Below the pieces are notes generated by a model. That model was not told where the DNA came from. It made no database searches and saw only the letters and a list, made by a program, of their open reading frames with translations. A DNA stretch of 48,087 nucleotides, from contig JACNJE010000123.1 in assembly GCA_014382705.1 (NCBI GenBank), positions 1 to 48,087 on the forward strand, given 5' to 3'. The translations under genes were made by a program, and so were the position numbers. Shown piece by piece: positions 32,224 through 41,438 of this stretch; position 1 is the stretch's first letter; each line of letters starts with the position of its first letter. This DNA is from Verrucomicrobiota bacterium. Lineage in GTDB: Bacteria > Verrucomicrobiota > Verrucomicrobiia > Limisphaerales > UBA1096.

Positions 32224-34569
32224 ATGAAGGTCGGGTTGAATCAGAACGGCCGTCCAGACGTTAAGATAAACGTGCGCCTCGCGATCACAAAACTTGACCA
32301 AGCGCTTGGCCTGTTGCTGGCCTTCTCGGTTGTAGCGTCGGCCGCCTGGGCCAAGCCGGCCTTGTCTGGCGAGGCGATTTACGCAAACCGATGCGCGAAG
32401 TGCCACGGCGACACGGGACAGGGTGTGGCCGACGAATACGACGAACCGCTCGTTGGCGATTGGCCGGTCGAGAAGCTTGTGCGGGTCATCACCCGGACGA
32501 TGCCGGAGGATGACCCGAAAAAATGCGTCGGTGACGAGGCGCAACAAGTGGCGCGATACATCTTCGACGCATTTTATTCTCCCGAGGCACAGGCCCGGAA
32601 CAACCCGCCGCGCATCGAGTTGGCGCGTCTCACCAACCGGCAATACCTCCACTCCGTCGCCGACCTGATCGGCGGATTCATCGGGCGCTCCGAGGTTGGC
32701 CAAGCGGGAGGTCTCAAGGCCAGCTACCACAACAGCCGCAATCACAGCCGCAACAAGCAGACGTTCGAACGCACGGATGCCACCGTAGATTTCCAGTACG
32801 GCACCGGCACGCCGGCTCCCGACAACAAGGAATTCAAGGCGGAGGAATTCTCGATGCGCTGGAGCGGCTCGGTGCTCGCGGAGGAAACCGGCGAGCACAG
32901 CTTCATCGTTTCCAGCGAAAACGGTGTCCGGCTTTGGGTCAATGACATGAACCTCAAGCTGATCGAGGGCTGGGTGTCGAGTGGCGAGCTGCGGGAACTC
33001 ACCGGCACGGTGCGGCTCATCGGTGGGCGCGCCTACCCGCTGCGCCTCGATTTTTTCAAGTACAAGAGCCAAGGCGCCTCCGTGAAACTGGAGTGGCATC
33101 CGCCGCATGGTGCGCGGCAGGTCGTCCCGGCCCGCAATCTCTCCCCCACCGGAACACGGAGCGTATTCGTACTTCGCCAGCCGTTCCCACCGGACGATAG
33201 CAGCGCCGGCTACGAGCGCGGCTCGGCCGTCTCCAAAAGATGGGACGAAGCCGCCACGCTCGGCGCCATCGAGGTGGCCAACCTCGTGGCCGACCGGCTC
33301 GCCCCCCTCGCCGGCACGGCCCCGGAAGACGCGCAACACGAAGCCAAGGTGCGCGCATTCTGCAACCGGTTTGTCGAGCGAGCCTTCCGCCGCCCGCTCA
33401 CCCCGGAGCAGCAGCAGTTCTTCATCGACTCGCGATTCGCCGACGGAAAGCCGCTCACCAACTCGGTCAAGGAAGTCGTGCTGCTCGCGCTCAAGTCGCC
33501 GCGCTTCCTCTACCCCGACCTTGGCCAAGCGGACAGCCACGCCGTCGCCGCCCGGCTTGCGCTTGGCCTGTGGGATTCGCTGCCGGATGACGAGTTGCTC
33601 CGGGCCGCCGAAGCCGGCCGTTTGGGCACGCCAAGCCAAGCGCGCCAACAGGCGATGCGCATGCTCCGCGACCCCCGGAGCCGTGCCAAGCTGCGAGCCG
33701 CGTTTCACCACTGGCTTGGCCTCGACCACGCCGGGGAAATCGCCAAGGACACCGAACGGTTTCCCGGCTACGACAAGCCACTCGAGGCCGACCTTCGGAC
33801 ATCGCTGAACCTCTTTCTCGACGAGGTCATTTGGCAAACCGCCGGGGCCGACTTCCGGAAACTGCTCAACGCGGCCCATCTGCCGTTGAACGAACGGCTG
33901 GCCGGATTTTACGGGGCGCAGCGTGTCGAACCCCTTGGCGAGTTTGCCCCCGCGTTTTTCGACCACGACCGCGCCGGGCTGCTGACCCATCCGTACCTGC
34001 TCTCGCTTTACTCGTACCACAACAGCACCTCGCCAATTCATCGGGGCGTGTTCGTCACCCGCCACGTCCTTGGCCGCTCGCTCAAGCCGCCGCCCGAGGC
34101 GGTCGAGTTCAGCGACGAAGCATTCGCCGCAAACCTGACGATGCGCGAAAAAGTCACCCAACTCACCCGGGCCGACGCCTGCATGACCTGTCACGGAATC
34201 ATCAACCCGCTGGGCTTCACGCTGGAGCAATTCGACGGCGTCGGCCGATTGCGCAAATCGGAAAAAGGGCGCCCGATCAACACGGTCTCAGACTATCTCA
34301 CCGCCGACGGCGACACCGTCCGGTTGGCCAGCGCCGGCGACCTGGCACGCCACGCCGCCGCAAGCCCAAGCGCCCAGAAAGGGTTCATCGAGATGCTGTT
34401 TAATCAGGTTGCCAAGCAGCCCCTTCGGGCCTACGGTTCGGGCGTTCTGAACCGTTTGTGCAACGAGTTTGCGGCTTCCGGTTTTAACGTGAAGTTTTTG
34501 CTGGCGGAGATCGCTGTCGTTAACGCCTTGCACGGGATTGACACGGCTCCGCCCAGTGAAAGGAACTGA
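32224..34569 (+). CDS. Cytochrome c-DUF1592/PA14-DUF1588/DUF1585 secreted protein
   Basis: 781 residues. A signal peptide ending AAWA is followed by a cytochrome c-like CAKCHGDTG site. Next is a PA14-like beta domain (WSGSVLAEETGEHSFIVSSENGVRLWVNDMNLKLIEGW). Then DUF1592 (EVVLLALKSPRFLYPD; LALGLWDSLPDDELL), DUF1588 (HPYLLSLYSYHNSTSPIHRGVFVTRHVLGRSLKPPPE) and DUF1585 (CMTCHGIINPLGFTLEQFDGVGRLR). The CMTCH site probably binds a second haem. GTG 32272 is an alternative start. It is followed by DUF1552 three bases downstream. Three palindromes are present, one overlapping the upstream end. Confidence 0.91.
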   Translation: MKVGLNQNGRPDVKINVRLAITKLDQALGLLLAFSVVASAAWAKPALSGEAIYANRCAKCHGDTGQGVADEYDEPLVGDWPVEKLVRVITRTMPEDDPKKCVGDEAQQVARYIFDAFYSPEAQARNNPPRIELARLTNRQYLHSVADLIGGFIGRSEVGQAGGLKASYHNSRNHSRNKQTFERTDATVDFQYGTGTPAPDNKEFKAEEFSMRWSGSVLAEETGEHSFIVSSENGVRLWVNDMNLKLIEGWVSSGELRELTGTVRLIGGRAYPLRLDFFKYKSQGASVKLEWHPPHGARQVVPARNLSPTGTRSVFVLRQPFPPDDSSAGYERGSAVSKRWDEAATLGAIEVANLVADRLAPLAGTAPEDAQHEAKVRAFCNRFVERAFRRPLTPEQQQFFIDSRFADGKPLTNSVKEVVLLALKSPRFLYPDLGQADSHAVAARLALGLWDSLPDDELLRAAEAGRLGTPSQARQQAMRMLRDPRSRAKLRAAFHHWLGLDHAGEIAKDTERFPGYDKPLEADLRTSLNLFLDEVIWQTAGADFRKLLNAAHLPLNERLAGFYGAQRVEPLGEFAPAFFDHDRAGLLTHPYLLSLYSYHNSTSPIHRGVFVTRHVLGRSLKPPPEAVEFSDEAFAANLTMREKVTQLTRADACMTCHGIINPLGFTLEQFDGVGRLRKSEKGRPINTVSDYLTADGDTVRLASAGDLARHAAASPSAQKGFIEMLFNQVAKQPLRAYGSGVLNRLCNEFAASGFNVKFLLAEIAVVNALHGIDTAPPSERN

Positions 34570-34572
34570 AAC

Positions 34573-35886
34573 ATGAATCCACTCGATCGCAGACAGTTTG
34601 TCCGGAACCTCGGCGTCTCCGCCACGACCCTCCCCTTTCTCGTCGGCCTGCCGAGCCTTGGCCTCGCCAAGACCGCGCCGCGCCGCCAGCGGCTCGTCGT
34701 GATGTTCAGCCCCAACGGCACCATCCCGAAAAACTTCTGGCCCGACGCCACCGGGAACGAGTTTGAGCTGAAGGAAATCATGAAGCCGCTCGCGCCGTTC
34801 CGTGATCGCATGCTTGTGCTCAATGGCGTGAACAACAAGTTGAAAGGTGACGGCGACCGGCACATGCGCGGCATGAGCTGCCTGCTCACCGGCATCGAGC
34901 TTTTCCCGGGCAACATCCAAGGCGGCTCCGACACGCCGGCCGGTTGGGCCAAGGGCATCTCGATCGATCAGGAGATCAAAAACTTTTTTCAAAGCCGCGA
35001 AGCCACCCGCACCCGGTTTGGCTCGCTGGAGTTTGGTGTCGGTGTCTCCGACCGTGCCGACCCGTGGACGCGCATGTCGTACGCCGGCCCCAACCAGCCG
35101 GTCGCCCCGACCGATGACCCGTACCAGATGTACCAAAAGCTTTACGGCCAACTGCGAGACCGCGACAGCTTGTTGAGTGTCTTGGACACCGTCCGAGACG
35201 ACCTGAAACGGGTCTCCAAAAAAATCAGCGCGGAGGATAAACGGCTCCTCGAGGAACACGCCGGGTTCGTCCGCCAGATGGAACTGGAGTTTGGCCGCTC
35301 GGACGGCAAAGCGCTCGTCAGCGACCCGCCGAAGTTCGAGGCCGGCGTCACCAACCAAAACGACAACGTCCCGCGACTAAGCCGGATGCAGATCGATCTG
35401 ATGGTGAACAGCTTTGTGAACGACTTCGCGCGAGTCAGCACGTTGCAGTACACCAAGTCGGTTGGCCAAGCGCGGATGAACTGGCTCGACATCAAGGATG
35501 GCCACCACGGCCTGTCGCACGAGTCGGACAAAAACGAGGAAGCCGTCGACAAGCTCACGCGCATCAACAAATGGTTCGCCGGCGAACTGGCCTACTTGGC
35601 CAAGCGCTTGGCAGAGACGCCCGAGCCGGGCGGCAACGGCAGCCTGCTCGACAACACCACCATCGTCTGGACCAACGAACTCGGCAAAGGCAACAGCCAC
35701 ACACTTAGTAACATTCCATTCGTGTTGATCGGCAACGGCATGGGCTTCCAGATGGGCCGCTCCCTCGACATCAAGGGCGTCGCCCACAACCGACTTCTCA
35801 TGGCCTTGGCCCACGGAGTCGGCCACAACATCGACGCCTTCGGCAACAAATCCCTCAGCCAAGGTGGATCGCTTGAGCTCAGCTAG
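34573..35886 (+). CDS. DUF1552 protein, Tat signal
   Basis: 437 residues. The Tat signal is [24 protein letters not shown]1552 landmarks are [57 protein letters not shown] and the C-terminal [18 protein letters not shown]. The family has the same sulfatase-like fold as DUF1501 but no known reaction. A good ribosome site (AAAGGA about 12 bases before) precedes ATG 34573. It forms a pair with the DUF1592 gene. Palindromes at 35462 and 35596 encode SVGQARMNW and [11 protein letters not shown]. Confidence 0.92.
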   Translation: MNPLDRRQFVRNLGVSATTLPFLVGLPSLGLAKTAPRRQRLVVMFSPNGTIPKNFWPDATGNEFELKEIMKPLAPFRDRMLVLNGVNNKLKGDGDRHMRGMSCLLTGIELFPGNIQGGSDTPAGWAKGISIDQEIKNFFQSREATRTRFGSLEFGVGVSDRADPWTRMSYAGPNQPVAPTDDPYQMYQKLYGQLRDRDSLLSVLDTVRDDLKRVSKKISAEDKRLLEEHAGFVRQMELEFGRSDGKALVSDPPKFEAGVTNQNDNVPRLSRMQIDLMVNSFVNDFARVSTLQYTKSVGQARMNWLDIKDGHHGLSHESDKNEEAVDKLTRINKWFAGELAYLAKRLAETPEPGGNGSLLDNTTIVWTNELGKGNSHTLSNIPFVLIGNGMGFQMGRSLDIKGVAHNRLLMALAHGVGHNIDAFGNKSLSQGGSLELS

Positions 35887-35919
35887 CCGGCTTGTTTTAA
35901 CTCCCCTATTTCTTAGAAT

Positions 35920-35953
35920 CGCGCCCTTACTTTTTAGTCGGGCGCGTTTTTTT
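35920..35953 (+). terminator. Rho-independent terminator after DUF1552
   Basis: Arms CGCGCCC (35920-35926) and GGGCGCG (35940-35946) enclose a 13-base loop and are followed by seven Ts. It sits immediately before the ATG of the next gene, so it may also act as an attenuator on that gene's leader. Confidence 0.88.
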
Positions 35954-38900
35954 ATGAAATCATTGCCTATCATTGTGGTGTTCGCCGCCGGTTTGGTTCC
36001 GAGTGCTGTTGCAGACTCCACCAATCTGGATACCGACAAGTCCCGGTTCCCCACCCTGCCGGAGGGCTTCAAGATCAGCCTCTTCGCCAGCGAACCGCTC
36101 GTCCGCAATCCCACCTGCATCGCGTTCGACCGGCTCGGCCGGGCATTCGTTGCACAGGGGCCGCAATTCCGTAAGCCCAGGAAAGACACGCCCGGCGATT
36201 CGATCAAGATTCTCATCGACCACAACGACGATGGTATCGCCGACGAGGTGAAGACATTCGCCCACGGCTTCAACAGTATTCACGGGCTGGCTTGGAAAGG
36301 GAGCGACCTGTACGTGGCCAACGCCCCTGATTTCACCGTGGTGCGGGACACGGACGGAGATGACGTCGCCGACGAGTACATTCGCATCTACACCGACCTC
36401 GGCAACGTCGAGCACTCGCTGCACGGACTCAACTGGGGGCCGGACGGCAAACTGTACATGTCCAAGGGCAACTCCAAGGGCCTCACGCAACCGGGCCGGA
36501 TCGCCCCCAAGCCGTTCCGTGACCTCTGGGGAGTCGAGTCGCCTGAGAACGTTCCCGATCTGCCACCGGCCGAGACGTTCACCGCAGAGACCTACCGCAA
36601 TACCTACCACAACCCGGCTGACGACTGGGGCCGCGAGGGCGGCATCCTTCGCTGCGACCCCATGGGTGACAACCTCGAAATCACCAGCCGCGGTTTTCGA
36701 AACCCTTGGGACATGGCGATGAATGACACCTTCGATTTCATCGGCACGGACAACGACCAAAACGAAGGCGACAAAATCTTCATGCCGTTCTTCGGCGCGC
36801 ACTTTGGCTGGGGGCACACATGGAGCTACAACTGGTCCGATGGCAACCACCTGCCCACCGCACCGCACAGCGGGCCGTTTTTCCATGGCTCCGGCACCGG
36901 TGTGATTTACTACTCGCTCGACAAGTTTCCGGAGCAGTATCGCAACGTGTTTTTCATTAACGACTGGGGACGCAAATGCACCTATGTGATGCGCCCGCGC
37001 TGGAACGGCGCCCTGCTCCAAAGCGACACCGGCGACGAGTCACTTGAGATTTTCGCCGATGCGAATGGCAGTCTTTTCAAGCCAAGCGACATCGAGGTTG
37101 GCCCCGACGGTGCGTTGTGGATTCTTGGCTGGGGCAACGGCTACGGCGTCGAGTGGGATGGCGAAGCCAAACTCGAAAACCAAATCAACGAAGGCCGGAT
37201 TTTTCGCGTCTGGCATCACGACAGCCAACCGGACAAGCGGGCCAAATGGCTCCCAGCCAAGCGAGGCAACCCCATCGCCGAATGGACACAAAACGAACTT
37301 GTCGATGACCTCACCAAGCCGATCCTTGGGTGGCAAACGGACGCGCAGGATGAACTACTCCGCCGAAACACGCCGCAAATGAGCGAAGCCCTCATCCGCT
37401 TGGCCAAGCGCGCCCAGACGCCAGCGGAGGAGACTTGGCTGACATGGACGCTGGCACTGCACCAAACCAAGGTGCCTTGGCAAAACGCCAAAGCCGACCT
37501 GGCGCTACTCCGCTTGGCCAAGGGCGGCGGTTCGCTGAATCAGCAGGTGCAGGCATTGCGGGCGATTCGACTGCGCTTGGCCAAGGCTGAGGAGAAATCC
37601 GACATGATCGCCGCGCTTGGCCAAGCGCTTGGTCATAAAAATGTTCGTGTCCGGTTCGCCGCCCTGCAAACTGTCCGACAAGCCAAGCTCAAGCAGTTCA
37701 CCCCGGACATCATCCACTTGGCCGCGACCGAATCCGATCGCATCACGTTTTATGCCGTTTGGGGCGCGATGCGCGAGCTACTCCCGGCCGACGAACTCCG
37801 ACCACTAATAGGGGATCAACGCGCAGGAGTGCGTCGGGCCGCCCTGCTCGCCCTGCTGGAGTCACAACTCGTCACCCCGGCCGAAGCCCGACCGTTGGTG
37901 AACGACCCCGATGGCGGCGTGGCCACGGTGGCCGCCCTGTACCTCAGCAAGGTGGAACGCGACCTCGCCAACCTGCTGCAGGTCAGCCCGAGTGGCGGCG
38001 AGTTCGTCGGAAGCCAGACTATCTCGATCCGGGCTAACATCAACGACACACATGTCCGCTACACGTTGGATGGCAGCGAGCCCAACGGCCGCTCACCGGT
38101 TTATCGCGGTCCGTTTTCCATCGATCAAACCGTCCGCCTGCGTGCCGCCATGTTTCGTGAGGAGGAACAGGTTGGCCCAATCGTGAAATTTAACTTTCAA
38201 AAAATCGACCTGCCGAGTGAATCAAAAAGTATCGTCACGCTGGACACCGACGCCACGCAACGCACGGTGAAGATCGCCGGTGGATTGCACGAAGGCGGCC
38301 GCGCCTACCTCGATCGAGATTATCGATTCACGAACATCCCCGATTCACTCAAGGGCGCAGCCTACCTGATGCCACGCAACGAAGATGCCGGCTCGCGTGG
38401 AGATGAACTCGTCAAGTTGACCGCGCAATGCCTGGTCGATTTGTACGTCGCCCATGACCGCCGTGTCGCAGTTGCCGCCAAGCCAGCTTGGCTAAACCGA
38501 TTTGAGTCCAGCGGGCTGCAACTCCAAACCAGCGATGCGCGGATGGATTTGTTTCACCGGCGATTCAAGACCGGCGAAACCATTCTGCTCGGAGGCAACA
38601 CCACGGACGGTACAGATAGCGGTAAGTCGAACTACATCGCGGTTTTCAGCCAGACGCTTCTCGATCCACAACCAAAACCGGTCACCCAAGCCGCCGTTCT
38701 CGCCGCGATGGATCGGGCCGATGCCGGACGCGGGAGTCAGATTTTCTTCGGTCAAAAAGGGCCGCAATGCGCCACCTGCCACGAGGTCAATGGCGCAGGG
38801 AAAAACTTCGGACCGGAACTCAGCGGGATCGGCTCACGCGACAACGCCGCCACGATCCTGCAATCCATCCTGCAACCCAACGCCCGGTTGGTTGAGGGGT

Positions 38901-40024
38901 ATCGCACACACATCGTTGAGATGAAGGACGGCAAAACGTACGCCGGAATGGCACTCGAGGAGAGCGGCTTAATGTTCAAGCTTGGCCTGGCCGCCGGCCA
39001 AAGCTTGACGCTGGACAAAAAACAGATTGCCAACCGCAGCAGTGCCGACACCTCCCCGATGCCTCCCAATTTCGGGGTACTGATGAATGAGCAACAACTG
39101 GCTGACCTCACCGCTTTCCTCGTTAGTTGCAAGGATGAGGCTCGAGCCAAGACGACACCGAAGAAAACCAAAACAGTAGTGCGCCTCGAGGAGAGCGAGG
39201 GACAGGTCGCCATTCATATTAACGGACAAAAAGTGGGCACCTATGTTTACAACGATCCTGTCACGTTAAGGCCCTTTTTCAAAAACATCCGCACACTCAG
39301 CGGGATTCAGGTCACGCGAAATCATCCACCGATCGAGGGTGTGGACGACGGGGATCACGCCTCGATGCATCCCGGTATCTGGATGGCGTTTGGAGACATT
39401 TCCGGCTCGGACTTTTGGCGCAACCGCGCGCGTGTCGTTCATGAGCGGTTCATCACCAAGCCCAGTGGGGGCAAGCACTCTGGCTCTTTTTCCGTATCGA
39501 ACCGTTTCGAGACTAACGATGGCAAACTGATCTGCAGACAAACTGTCACTCATACCATCCGGCATGCCAAGGACGGGTGGCTGCTGACGTATGATTGCCA
39601 CTTCACTTCTCCGACTGATTTTTTCATTGGCGACCAGGAGGAAATGGGATTAGGCGTGCGCTTGGCCACTCCGTTGATTGAGAAAAACGGCGGCCAACTC
39701 CGAAACAGCGCCGGCCAAACCAGTGCCAAGTCGACGTGGGGACAACCGGCCATCTGGTGCGACTACTCCGGAAACATCAATGGCAAATGGGCCGGCATCA
39801 CCATCTTAGCCAACGGCAAGACCCCACGGGTACCGTGGTGGCACAACCGCAACTACGGGTTAATGGTCGCCAATCAGTTCGGTCGAAAAGCCATGAAGCA
39901 GGGAAAGAAAAGCCAATACAAAGTGCAGGCCGGCAGCACCTTGCAACTCTCATTCAATATAATGATTCACGAACAGGAATACAGCGAGAGTCGCATCAAA
40001 GCCCTCGAGGCTCTTACGCGATGA
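35954..40024 (+). CDS. PVC-type haem-binding dehydrogenase with HEAT, cytochrome c and PmoA-like domains
   Basis: 1356 residues, secreted. Residues about 25-430 form the PVC membrane-bound dehydrogenase propeller (LPEGFKISLFASEPLVRNP; GLAWKGSDLYVAN; LRCDPMGDNLEITSRGFRNPWDMAMN; HFGWGHTWSYNW). HEAT-like repeats occupy about 470-660. A chitobiase C-terminal-like beta domain follows at about 690-740 (VRYTLDGSEPNGRSPVYRGPF). The haem c site CATCH is residues 939-943, in a GYRT...MPPNFG cytochrome c domain. From about 1075 a PmoA-like DUF6807 domain (HPGIWMAFGDISGSDFWRNRARV; PWWHNRNYGLMVANQFGR) ends the protein. Its stop overlaps the opposite DUF1501 gene by 11 bases. Four palindromes cluster in the HEAT part. 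Confidence 0.9.
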   Translation: MKSLPIIVVFAAGLVPSAVADSTNLDTDKSRFPTLPEGFKISLFASEPLVRNPTCIAFDRLGRAFVAQGPQFRKPRKDTPGDSIKILIDHNDDGIADEVKTFAHGFNSIHGLAWKGSDLYVANAPDFTVVRDTDGDDVADEYIRIYTDLGNVEHSLHGLNWGPDGKLYMSKGNSKGLTQPGRIAPKPFRDLWGVESPENVPDLPPAETFTAETYRNTYHNPADDWGREGGILRCDPMGDNLEITSRGFRNPWDMAMNDTFDFIGTDNDQNEGDKIFMPFFGAHFGWGHTWSYNWSDGNHLPTAPHSGPFFHGSGTGVIYYSLDKFPEQYRNVFFINDWGRKCTYVMRPRWNGALLQSDTGDESLEIFADANGSLFKPSDIEVGPDGALWILGWGNGYGVEWDGEAKLENQINEGRIFRVWHHDSQPDKRAKWLPAKRGNPIAEWTQNELVDDLTKPILGWQTDAQDELLRRNTPQMSEALIRLAKRAQTPAEETWLTWTLALHQTKVPWQNAKADLALLRLAKGGGSLNQQVQALRAIRLRLAKAEEKSDMIAALGQALGHKNVRVRFAALQTVRQAKLKQFTPDIIHLAATESDRITFYAVWGAMRELLPADELRPLIGDQRAGVRRAALLALLESQLVTPAEARPLVNDPDGGVATVAALYLSKVERDLANLLQVSPSGGEFVGSQTISIRANINDTHVRYTLDGSEPNGRSPVYRGPFSIDQTVRLRAAMFREEEQVGPIVKFNFQKIDLPSESKSIVTLDTDATQRTVKIAGGLHEGGRAYLDRDYRFTNIPDSLKGAAYLMPRNEDAGSRGDELVKLTAQCLVDLYVAHDRRVAVAAKPAWLNRFESSGLQLQTSDARMDLFHRRFKTGETILLGGNTTDGTDSGKSNYIAVFSQTLLDPQPKPVTQAAVLAAMDRADAGRGSQIFFGQKGPQCATCHEVNGAGKNFGPELSGIGSRDNAATILQSILQPNARLVEGYRTHIVEMKDGKTYAGMALEESGLMFKLGLAAGQSLTLDKKQIANRSSADTSPMPPNFGVLMNEQQLADLTAFLVSCKDEARAKTTPKKTKTVVRLEESEGQVAIHINGQKVGTYVYNDPVTLRPFFKNIRTLSGIQVTRNHPPIEGVDDGDHASMHPGIWMAFGDISGSDFWRNRARVVHERFITKPSGGKHSGSFSVSNRFETNDGKLICRQTVTHTIRHAKDGWLLTYDCHFTSPTDFFIGDQEEMGLGVRLATPLIEKNGGQLRNSAGQTSAKSTWGQPAIWCDYSGNINGKWAGITILANGKTPRVPWWHNRNYGLMVANQFGRKAMKQGKKSQYKVQAGSTLQLSFNIMIHEQEYSESRIKALEALTR
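37400..37624. repeat. Four palindromes in the HEAT-repeat segment
   Basis: TTGGCCAA cores at 37400, 37514, 37577 and 37617 fall within 225 bp. They encode RLAKRAQTP, RLAKGGGS, RLAKAEEK and ALGQALGHK, all at equivalent-looking turns of the HEAT helices. Confidence 0.85.
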
Positions 40025-41438
40025 TGTCGCGGATCACCCGGCCGTGCACGTCGGTCAACCGGAAGTCGCGGCTGGCGTAACGGTAGGTCAATCGCTCGTG
40101 GTCGAAGCCCATCAAGTGCAGAATCGTTGCGTGCAGGTCGTGGACGTGCACCGGGTTTTCGACCGCCTGAAATCCAAACTCATCGGTTGCCCCGTAAATC
40201 GTGCCACCCTTCACCCCGCCCCCCGCGAGCACCATCGAGAACCCGGCGGAGTTGTGGTCGCGGCCCAGTTTTGATTTTCCGGCGTTGGTAATCTCCACCG
40301 TCGGCGTCCGCCCGAATTCGCCGCCGATCACGATCAGCGTGTCCTCGAACAGGCCGCGCTCCTTTAGGTCACCGATCAGCGCGGCGATGCCCTGCGAACA
40401 TTCGGCCGCCAGTTTGCGGTGATTTTTCTCGATCGCATCGTGGTTGTCCCACGGCTGCCATTTGCCGTGCCAGACCTGGACAAACCGCACGCCGCGCTCG
40501 ACCAACCGGCGGGCCATCAGCAGTTGCCGAGATTGGGTCGTTTTGCCGTAACGCTCGCGCACCGCTTCTGGTTCGCGATCGACGTCAAAGGCATCGGTCG
40601 CCTCCATCTGCATGCGGTACGCCTGCTCGTAACTTTGGATGCGCGCCTCCAGTTGCGGATCGTGACCGCGCTGGTCGAGATGCCTCCGGTTGAGGGTCTG
40701 CAGCAAATCCAATTGCCGCCGTTGATCCGCCAAGCCCAGCCGAGGGTTGCGGATGTTTTGGATCAACTGCTTCACCTTGCTGTGCGCGGTGTCCACGTAG
40801 ACACCCTCGTAAATGCCCGGCAGAAATGCCGACCGCCAGTTGTCCGGCCCCTTGACCGGATGCCCGCCGGGACACATCGCGATGAACCCAGGCAGGTTGC
40901 GATTCTCCGTGCCCAACCCATACGTCAGCCATGAGCCCAGGCTTGGCCGCGCCAGCGTGTTGTCGCCGCTGTTCATCAGCATGAGCGACGGCTCGTGGTT
41001 CGGCACGTCGGACTTCATCGAACGCACCACGCACAAGTCGTCCGCGTGCTGGCCAAGATGCGGAAACATGTCACTGATCGGGATCCCGCCCTGCCCGTAT
41101 CGGGTAAACTTAAACGGCGACGCAAACCCCGCACCGGTCAGCCGTTCGGTCACGAGATTTGGCGTCGGCAGCGGTTTGCCGTCGTACTTGGCCAACATTG
41201 GCTTTGGGTCGAAGCTGTCCACATGCGACAACCCGCCGTTCATGAAGATGTGAATGACCCGCTTGGCATTGGGCGCGAAGTGCGGCCCGCTCGGCGCCAG
41301 CGGGTCAGGCAAATCCGCGCCGGAGTGCGGTTCCGCCATCACATCGCGAAGCCCCAGCAATGCGAAGCCCATGCCGGTGCGCGACAAAAAATCACGGCGG
41401 TTGGCCAAGCGACGAAGACTGTGCAGCGATTGTTCCAT
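40014..41438 (-). CDS. DUF1501 protein, paired with DUF1553
   Basis: 474 residues with a Tat-type N-terminus (NRRDFLSRTGMGFALLG), then DUF1501 signatures [43 protein letters not shown] and GRDHNSAGFSMVLAGGG. It is paralogous to the protein at 2236-3633. ATG 41438 overlaps the stop of the upstream DUF1553 gene by one base (TGATG), and its own 3' end overlaps the opposing haem-protein gene by 11 bases. The conserved pair suggests joint function. Confidence 0.94.
   Translation of the reverse strand: MEQSLHSLRRLANRRDFLSRTGMGFALLGLRDVMAEPHSGADLPDPLAPSGPHFAPNAKRVIHIFMNGGLSHVDSFDPKPMLAKYDGKPLPTPNLVTERLTGAGFASPFKFTRYGQGGIPISDMFPHLGQHADDLCVVRSMKSDVPNHEPSLMLMNSGDNTLARPSLGSWLTYGLGTENRNLPGFIAMCPGGHPVKGPDNWRSAFLPGIYEGVYVDTAHSKVKQLIQNIRNPRLGLADQRRQLDLLQTLNRRHLDQRGHDPQLEARIQSYEQAYRMQMEATDAFDVDREPEAVRERYGKTTQSRQLLMARRLVERGVRFVQVWHGKWQPWDNHDAIEKNHRKLAAECSQGIAALIGDLKERGLFEDTLIVIGGEFGRTPTVEITNAGKSKLGRDHNSAGFSMVLAGGGVKGGTIYGATDEFGFQAVENPVHVHDLHATILHLMGFDHERLTYRYASRDFRLTDVHGRVIRDIIA

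Noticed and set aside
32080..34230. Long open frame (716 codons) on the - strand opposite the esterase and DUF1592 genes
   Set aside because: Antisense shadow; no domain, and it crosses two genes with strong family matches.
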